Positions 38,427-43,449 of a stretch of 43,449 nucleotides of DNA are shown in pieces. A program made the position numbers and the translations under genes. Origin of the DNA: Prevotella sp. Its GTDB lineage: Bacteria > Bacteroidota > Bacteroidia > Bacteroidales > Bacteroidaceae. The first letter of the stretch is position 1, and the number at the start of each line of letters is the position of its first letter. Location: assembly GCA_016285055.1 (NCBI GenBank), contig JAEEPZ010000020.1, positions 1 through 43,449 of the forward strand, read 5' to 3'. Under the pieces are notes generated by a model. That model made no database searches, was not told the DNA's origin, and was given only the letters and a program-made list of their open reading frames with translations.

Positions 38427-40466
38427 TTAAAATCCGCCGCCGCGAGGGAATCCGCCGCCGAAGCCACCTCCGCCGCCGAAGCCGCCGCCTCCGCCAAAGC
38501 CGCCGCCACGCGGGAAGCGTCCGCCCTGACCGCCGCGCGGGCCGCCCATGCCGGGACCGCCCATGCCGGGGAAGCCACGGTCGGGCTCCTTGCCGATGTC
38601 GAAGAGCAGCTTGACCAAGGCACGCTTGCGCAGGCTCCACGTAGGATAGTCGTCGGCCTTCAGGGTCCTCACGCCGAAGCCAGGCATCTGAGGCATTCCC
38701 TGCATGAAGTCGAGTGTGCTCGTGGTGATGATGCAGGGCTTCGTCTTGCCGTCGGCCAGCAGTTTGTCGGCGATGGCATCAGCATTGCCCACCTTGAACC
38801 AGCTCTCCATGGTGTCGCCCTCGCCCGGCACCAGTTGGATGAAGACGGGCATGGTCATCGTGTTGCCAGGCATGGGTGACGTGTACCAAGCCTCCTGGCG
38901 CGCCATGTCGTAAGCCGTGCGGCCGTGCGGGATGTCGCCCTGCGAAGCGAAGTTGAAGGGCGAGTGAGGATTGTCGGCGATGCTGTACTTGAAGCCTTTC
39001 TCGGGCGAGATGAACATATTGTTGGGGTCGGTGACACGCATTCCGTCGACAACGAAGCAGTATTCGAAGGTCTCGAAGATGAAGTCGGTGACGGTGGTGC
39101 TCCACACACCGTCGCTGTCCTTCTCCATGACGATGTTCTCAGGCCGGAACTCGGTGTCCAGTTCCACCTTCTTGGCCTCGGGTGCCTTGAAACGGAAGGT
39201 GATGCCCTGCTCGGTGTATTCGGGCGAGATGATGGGCTTGGGGAAGAGGCGGGCCATGACGCCAGGCGTGAACTGCTGCTCCTGGCCGGTAGCGGCAGGC
39301 GCTGGCTTGGCCTCCTTCATAGCGGCCTCGGCGGCCTTCTTGTTGAACAGCAGCGGCAGCGTCTTGTAGAGGAAATACCTGGCGTTCATCCATGTGTGGC
39401 CGAACTTGTCGGTGGTGAACTCCTTGACGCTGGTAATGCCTTTCTTGTCGAGGAACTCCATGTAGTCGCGGGCATTGCCGTAGAGGAAGTCGTCGGTGCC
39501 TACGCCGAGCCAGAACAGCTGGATTTTCTTGTTCGTCTCGGCAGCCTGATCATAGACGTCGGGGATGTCGGTCGATGTGAACGAGCTGTAAGAGCACAGA
39601 TAGGAGAACTTGTCGAGGTTGGTCAGACCGTTGAACAGTGCCTGGTTGCCGCCACGCGAGAAGCCGCCGATGGCACGGTTGTCCTTGTTGTTGATGGTGC
39701 GGTAGTTGCTCTCGATGTAGGGCATCAGGTCGTTGATGAGATCCTTGCTGAAGACATCGCCGCCGAAGCGCATCTGAGCGGCCATGGCCTCTGAGCGCTC
39801 TTTCGTCGTTGCACCGGGCACGGTGGTGGGGGCATCAGGCAGCTTCAGCTTCATGGGATTGCCGTAGGGCATCACCACAATCATGTCCTTGGCCTGCTTG
39901 TCGGCTATCAGGTTGTCGAGGATGAAGTTCACACGGCCCACCTTGAAATAGACCTCCTCGGTGTCGGTGGTGCCACTGATGAGATAGAAGACGGGATATT
40001 TCTTCTGCATGTCCATCATGTATGAGGGCGGCAGATAGACCACGGCGTTGTTGGTGGCGCCAAGGCTCTTCGAGTAGTAGTGGATGTACTCCACGCGTCC
40101 GTGCTCCACGTCGCTGCGGATGTCATGGGGCAGTGCGCCCTCACGCGACGGCACCTCCAAGAGGCTGTTCTTGAAGCCTTCGTTGGGGAAATACTGCGGG
40201 TTCTCCGGGTCCATGACGCTGACGCCGTCGACGATGAAACAGTAGGGGTACATATCCGGGGCAGGAACGGGCAACGTCAACGTCCAGAGACCGTCGGCGC
40301 CGCGAGACATCTCCTTACGTCCGGCAAACTGCACGTCGACGAGCACTTTCTGCGCTGAGTCATTCCTGAACTGGAACGTCACTGTGCCGTCGGCGTTGCA
40401 CTTGGGCTGTGCACTGCCAGCCACGGCACAGCTCAACAACAATATGGATAAAAGCAATTTCTTCAT
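38427..40466 (-). CDS. Modular feruloyl-type esterase with degenerate second module and Gly-rich tail
   Basis: This 679-aa exported protein has a signal peptide (to about 19, GSAQ), an E-set/CBM48-like domain (about 25-105), and an esterase D-type alpha/beta hydrolase (about 115-375) with nucleophile Ser270 in GFSRGG and a His in FGHTW. It should cleave feruloyl or acetyl esters on xylan. A second E-set domain (about 405-510) and the beginning of a second esterase (VFIQLVPGEGDTMESWFKVGNADAIADKLL) follow, but this module ends before any GxSxG. The C-terminal 50 residues are a Gly/Arg/Phe low-complexity tail (GGFGGGGGFGG units). The second module looks inactive. It lies 48 bp before GH3 in the operon. 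Confidence 0.85.
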   Translation of the reverse strand: MKKLLLSILLLSCAVAGSAQPKCNADGTVTFQFRNDSAQKVLVDVQFAGRKEMSRGADGLWTLTLPVPAPDMYPYCFIVDGVSVMDPENPQYFPNEGFKNSLLEVPSREGALPHDIRSDVEHGRVEYIHYYSKSLGATNNAVVYLPPSYMMDMQKKYPVFYLISGTTDTEEVYFKVGRVNFILDNLIADKQAKDMIVVMPYGNPMKLKLPDAPTTVPGATTKERSEAMAAQMRFGGDVFSKDLINDLMPYIESNYRTINNKDNRAIGGFSRGGNQALFNGLTNLDKFSYLCSYSSFTSTDIPDVYDQAAETNKKIQLFWLGVGTDDFLYGNARDYMEFLDKKGITSVKEFTTDKFGHTWMNARYFLYKTLPLLFNKKAAEAAMKEAKPAPAATGQEQQFTPGVMARLFPKPIISPEYTEQGITFRFKAPEAKKVELDTEFRPENIVMEKDSDGVWSTTVTDFIFETFEYCFVVDGMRVTDPNNMFISPEKGFKYSIADNPHSPFNFASQGDIPHGRTAYDMARQEAWYTSPMPGNTMTMPVFIQLVPGEGDTMESWFKVGNADAIADKLLADGKTKPCIITTSTLDFMQGMPQMPGFGVRTLKADDYPTWSLRKRALVKLLFDIGKEPDRGFPGMGGPGMGGPRGGQGGRFPRGGGFGGGGGFGGGGGFGGGFPRGGGF

Positions 40467-40499
40467 ACTCTCAATTTAATTTAACAACGGATTGAATGA

Positions 40500-40536
40500 A
40501 TTTGACATCACCACAGATTGCACAGATTTTGGCTGC
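40500..40536. repeat. Short CACAGATT-type repeat between esterase genes
   Basis: The plus strand reads CCACAGATTGCACAGATTTTG, a 10-bp unit repeated about twice with GCTGCACATGG after it. The rest of the 94-bp gap between the two esterase genes shows no promoter. Confidence 0.45.
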
Positions 40537-40560
40537 ACATGGATGCTGGCGAAAGTAGAG

Positions 40561-41511
40561 TTATTTGTTTACGATTGTCTCTTTCAGGAAGTTCACCATC
40601 TTGCTCAGGTTCTCCTCGCTGTACATGCCCATGCCGTGTCCGCCCTCGGGCACGAAGGTGGCCTCGGTCCTGACACCGGCGGCCTTCAGCAGTTCATAGA
40701 ACTTCTTTCCCTGGCAGCAGGGCACGACGTTGTCCTTCTCACCGTGGAAGATGATGATGGGCGGGTTGTTCTTGCTGACATAGTTGGTGGCGCTGAGGCT
40801 GCGGTACTTGTCGGGCTCCTTGTCTATTTTCGAAGCCAGCAGCACGTCCTCGGGACTGTTCTCGCCCATCGTCATGTGTTCGCCGCAGTCCATGGCCGTC
40901 AGGTCCACAGGGCCGGACCAGTCGCAGGCAGCATTGACGGTGCTGGGCTGGTCGAGGTAGTTGCCCACAGTACCCTCCAAATCCACGGTGACGGTGCCTA
41001 CGGTGGCAGTCTTCAAGCCGCTGGTCGTGGCAGCCGTCGAGGAGAGGTGGCCGCCGGAGGAGAAGCCGCTGGTGGCGATGAAGCTGGTGTCGAAATGGTA
41101 TTTCTTCGCCTCGCCGCGCACAAAGCGGATGACGGCACGGATGTCGTTGATCTGTGCGGGCCACTTGGCGTCCATACTGGAGCGATGGTTGGGGCACACC
41201 ACGGCAAAGCCATTGTCGAGCAACGCCTTCACAATGGTGCCCAGGTCGGCAGCACCCTTGCTGTTGTTGCTGAACCACGCACTGCCGTAGATATGGATGA
41301 CGACAGGATAGCTGTCCTTCACCACTTTGGGCAGGTAGATGTCGCAGGTGTGATAGGCCTGGTCATCGCCGGCATAGTTGACGTCTTTCCACTGCTGACT
41401 GGTCTCCAACTTGACTTCAGGCATCTGAAAGCCGCCAAAACCGCCGGCAGGCTGTGCCGTCATGCTTAGTGAACAGCACAATGCGAAAAGTGAACTGATA
41501 ATCTTTTTCAT
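40561..41511 (-). CDS. Alpha/beta hydrolase, acetyl/feruloyl esterase (BD-FAE-like)
   Basis: This 316-aa exported esterase has a signal peptide cut near MTAQ. The alpha/beta hydrolase core has the oxyanion loop HIYGSAWF (about residues 73-80) and nucleophile Ser151 in GFSSGG. A His follows in EGGHGMG (about 290), and the Asp is probably in HGEKDNVVP. The fold and context fit a xylan side-chain esterase of the BD-FAE type; acetyl versus feruloyl preference cannot be decided. It has 90-95 bp gaps on both sides with no clear internal promoter, so it is read as part of the operon. Confidence 0.85.
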   Translation of the reverse strand: MKKIISSLFALCCSLSMTAQPAGGFGGFQMPEVKLETSQQWKDVNYAGDDQAYHTCDIYLPKVVKDSYPVVIHIYGSAWFSNNSKGAADLGTIVKALLDNGFAVVCPNHRSSMDAKWPAQINDIRAVIRFVRGEAKKYHFDTSFIATSGFSSGGHLSSTAATTSGLKTATVGTVTVDLEGTVGNYLDQPSTVNAACDWSGPVDLTAMDCGEHMTMGENSPEDVLLASKIDKEPDKYRSLSATNYVSKNNPPIIIFHGEKDNVVPCCQGKKFYELLKAAGVRTEATFVPEGGHGMGMYSEENLSKMVNFLKETIVNK

Positions 41512-41601
41512 GAGTTTCTATGTTTTTTTACTTCATTTCTTGGGAAAAATCCGCAGGCTTTGGACAAGAATCCGAACGTTTCGTATTTTCTTCGTACGAT
41601 T

Positions 41602-43116
41602 TTAGCGTGACGGGAACGGCACGGGTTCCGGCACGATAGGCTCGCCCATGGCCGAAGCCTCGGCATCCTTGTCGTCAAGTTTGAAGAGCATGAACAGCGG
41701 CTTCTCGGCCGTGCATGGCTCCCAGCCCAGTGCCTTGCCGTCCTCGCCGTTGGGGTCGCTGTACTTGGCGAAGTTGGTCCAAGCGGTGAGCATCTTCTCC
41801 GACAGGTCCCAGTCGCCCTGTGTCCAGGGGCGCCAACAGTGCTTCAGGCTCTTGAACACAAACCAGAGGTCGCTGGAGTGGAACGCGCCCTTCAGACGGT
41901 CGGTTATCTCGGGGTGCTTGCCGTCGTCGGGCAACGGACGGGCAAACTCGTAGGCCCAGGCCTTGCCGCCCTTCTCCTGACGTACCTTGCAGAACTCTGC
42001 AATGCCGGGACCCATGGCGCCCATGTCGTTGAGGGTGTAGCCAATCATGTAGGGCACGTCGGCGATGGTGCCTTCACGCGTGGCCTCGTCGAAATTCTTC
42101 AGGCTGACATAGCCGTCGACGATGGGGCGCTGCATGAGGAACACATCATTCTTAGTCACCATGTTGTACAGCTGTCCCACGGTGTACATGATTTCGGTGG
42201 AGGCGTGGCGCAGCTTCTCCAGGTCGGTCAGTCCGGCCCAGTCCATCACCTTCTTCGTCTCAGCCTCGCTCTCGGCCAGCGTGGGGTTGTACATGAAGAA
42301 ACGGTTGACGGGCGTGGCAGGCTTGGCCTCCTCACCTTCCTTGGCAGGCACATTGATGCCGCCGCCGCTCATGATGACAGCTTTGTGGAAGAGACCACGG
42401 GCCAGCGGACTCTCGCATAGCGTGCGCACACTGCCGGCGCCAGCACTCTGGCCGAAGATGGTGACGTTGTCGGGGTCGCCGCCAAACTGTGCGATGTTGG
42501 CCTTGATCCATTTCAGCGACTGTATCTGGTCGAGGATGCCGTAGTTGCCGCTGACATGATGAGGACTCTCTGCCGACAGCTCGGGGTAGGTCATGAACCC
42601 GAAGATGCCGAGGCGATAGTTGATTGAGACGAGCACCACGTCCTTCGACGCCCACTCCTGTCCGTCGAACTCAGGCTCCGATCCCCAGCCCTCGCGGTAG
42701 CCGCCGCCGTGTATCCAGAGAGCCACGGGCAGCTTCTTGTCCACCTGACCGGGAGCCTTCGTCCACACATTCAGGTAGAGGCAGTCCTCACTGTAGGGAG
42801 CTTCGTCGCCATAGCCCCACTCTGAGGCATAGAATCCGGGATAGTGCACCGCCTGGTAGCCGGGATGGCCGAAACGGTCGCAGACGCGCACCGAGTCCCA
42901 CGCCACCACGGGCTGAGGCTCCTTCCAGCGCAAATCGCCGATGGGAGGTGCAGCGTAGGGGATGCCACGATAGACATAGACACCGGGATTCTCGGCCAGC
43001 ACGCCTTGAATCTTGCCACCCTCAATAGTCAACACAGGGTTGTCGGCAGGCTTCTCAGTGGTAGTACAGCCAATCATCATTGCCAGAAAGGGCAAAAGCA
43101 GTAAAACCTTCTTCAT
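41602..43116 (-). CDS. Type B carboxylesterase lipoprotein
   Basis: This 504-aa protein of the COesterase family has a lipoprotein signal with Cys17 in MMIGC. The oxyanion hole is in WIHGGGYREG (about 134-143), with EDCLYLNVW (about 110-118) and nucleophile Ser224 in FGQSAGAGSV. The acid residue and the His are less certain; the C-terminal part is short of a clear GxxHxxE block, although FHSSDLWFVF (about residue 415) may carry it. It should hydrolyse carboxylic esters, probably on xylan-derived oligosaccharides. It is the first gene of the operon, with a promoter at 43155-43162. Confidence 0.85.
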   Translation of the reverse strand: MKKVLLLLPFLAMMIGCTTTEKPADNPVLTIEGGKIQGVLAENPGVYVYRGIPYAAPPIGDLRWKEPQPVVAWDSVRVCDRFGHPGYQAVHYPGFYASEWGYGDEAPYSEDCLYLNVWTKAPGQVDKKLPVALWIHGGGYREGWGSEPEFDGQEWASKDVVLVSINYRLGIFGFMTYPELSAESPHHVSGNYGILDQIQSLKWIKANIAQFGGDPDNVTIFGQSAGAGSVRTLCESPLARGLFHKAVIMSGGGINVPAKEGEEAKPATPVNRFFMYNPTLAESEAETKKVMDWAGLTDLEKLRHASTEIMYTVGQLYNMVTKNDVFLMQRPIVDGYVSLKNFDEATREGTIADVPYMIGYTLNDMGAMGPGIAEFCKVRQEKGGKAWAYEFARPLPDDGKHPEITDRLKGAFHSSDLWFVFKSLKHCWRPWTQGDWDLSEKMLTAWTNFAKYSDPNGEDGKALGWEPCTAEKPLFMLFKLDDKDAEASAMGEPIVPEPVPFPSR

Positions 43117-43154
43117 GTTTTTAGAATCAATTGTTAGTTGTTAGATTTTGGGCA

Positions 43155-43162
43155 CAAATTTA
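43155..43162 (-). promoter_or_regulatory. Promoter -7 element of the xylan-esterase operon
   Basis: On the minus strand TAAATTTG is an exact TAnnTTTG match, 38 bp upstream of the start of the first gene. The nearest TTTG boxes upstream are poorly spaced, which suits an activator-dependent promoter. Confidence 0.6.
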
Positions 43163-43187
43163 CAAAGTAAAAACCAAAGAGTGTTCA

Positions 43188-43243
43188 ATAAATGTCTCAT
43201 TTATTTTAAAAAAATGTATCATCACGCGATAAATGTCTCATTT
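43188..43243. promoter_or_regulatory. Direct repeat upstream of the xylan operon, likely activator site
   Basis: ATAAATGTCTCATTT occurs exactly at 43188-43202 and 43229-43243, 41 bp apart, with a weaker ATGTATCAT at 43214-43222 between them. The copies lie just upstream of the -7 element, from about -33 to -90. This is the position of binding sites for HTCS or AraC-type activators of Bacteroidales polysaccharide loci. Confidence 0.6.
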
Positions 43244-43344
43244 CTTCCTCATTCCCTACGTTCTGCAGCACTTTTAGGCCGGGTAAAACGCACAAGCTCT
43301 CCAAGTCAGCCCACCGGCAAAATTAGGCAATGATATAGCAGTTG

Positions 43345-43449
43345 ACCTATTCATGCGCAGCCATCCCCTCTTGAACCCTGCCCTTACGGGGAGGGGTTCT
43401 TGCCTTGCAAGCGTCCTTCGGCCGAGCGAGGGGTGGGGTCTGTAATATC
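43345..43449. repeat. GC-rich dispersed repeat at the window end
   Basis: It starts with CATGCGCAGCCATCCCCTC, shared with the repeat at 23604-23830, and continues with CCCTTACGGGGAGGGG and GCGAGGGGTGGGG runs like those of the palindromic families. No gene is seen in 43250-43449. Confidence 0.6.

Overview
The window looks like a chromosomal segment of a Prevotella-type Bacteroidales (rumen or gut Prevotella/Segatella/Xylanibacter group). The reasons are: promoters of the Bacteroidetes type (TAnnTTTG near -7, sometimes TTTG near -33); an RprX/RprY-like two-component pair; type IX secretion (T9SS) signatures (PorT-like barrel, gliding-type C-terminal domain, sorting tail on the xylanase); a Bacteroidales fimbrillin/FISUMP lipoprotein; and a GH10-CE6 xylanase next to a GH3 enzyme and esterases. 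No rRNA, tRNA or CRISPR array was seen.

Layout. (1) 372-2821, minus: sensor kinase and response regulator. (2) 3270-9569, plus: two tandem long-chain acyl-CoA synthetases, an RlmD-type RNA methyltransferase and methionyl-tRNA formyltransferase. (3) 9901-11600, plus: a Gly-rich small protein and a fimbrillin/FISUMP lipoprotein. (4) 11740-14772, minus: uvrA with several in-frame insertions, followed on the same strand by a CHU_C-type exported protein. (5) 15701-17948, plus: a LysM/receptor-like binding protein and a PorT-like protein. (6) 18161-23409, minus: a surface glycan cluster (sugar transferase, GT2, GT4, WbsX-like) ending in a broken AAA ATPase gene. (7) 23410-26994: a repeat-rich accessory patch with an ISAon1-like remnant, an unknown exported protein, a structured-RNA candidate and a DUF4143 ATPase preceded by four 23-bp iterons. 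(8) 26998-28014: a bile-acid/sodium-symporter-family transporter. (9) 28137-43116, minus: a xylan-degradation operon with carboxylesterase, BD-FAE-like esterase, modular feruloyl-type esterase, GH3 beta-xylosidase, GH10-CE6 xylanase, a 41-aa secreted peptide, a DUF6057 membrane protein and a CxxCH-containing beta-propeller lipoprotein.

How the xylan genes fit together: Xyn10-CE6 would cut the xylan backbone and remove acetyl groups, the esterases would remove acetyl or feruloyl groups, and GH3 would release xylose from oligosaccharides. The distal membrane protein, lipoprotein and small peptide are of unknown role but appear co-transcribed. A direct repeat upstream of the first esterase is a good candidate for the activator site of the operon.

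The most unusual property of the window is its density of small repeats. A 91-bp GC-rich double-hairpin element sits in frame in unrelated proteins (RlmD, UvrA, GH3) and encodes nearly the same peptide each time. A second palindromic family interrupts the DUF6057 protein and forms the C-terminus of the transporter. Three classes of short tandem repeat (7, 8 and 9 bp) fill gaps between co-directional genes, and the 7-bp class also lies in frame inside uvrA. Arrays of a 17-bp palindrome at 22-bp period sit at operon ends, and two longer dispersed elements occur in two copies each.
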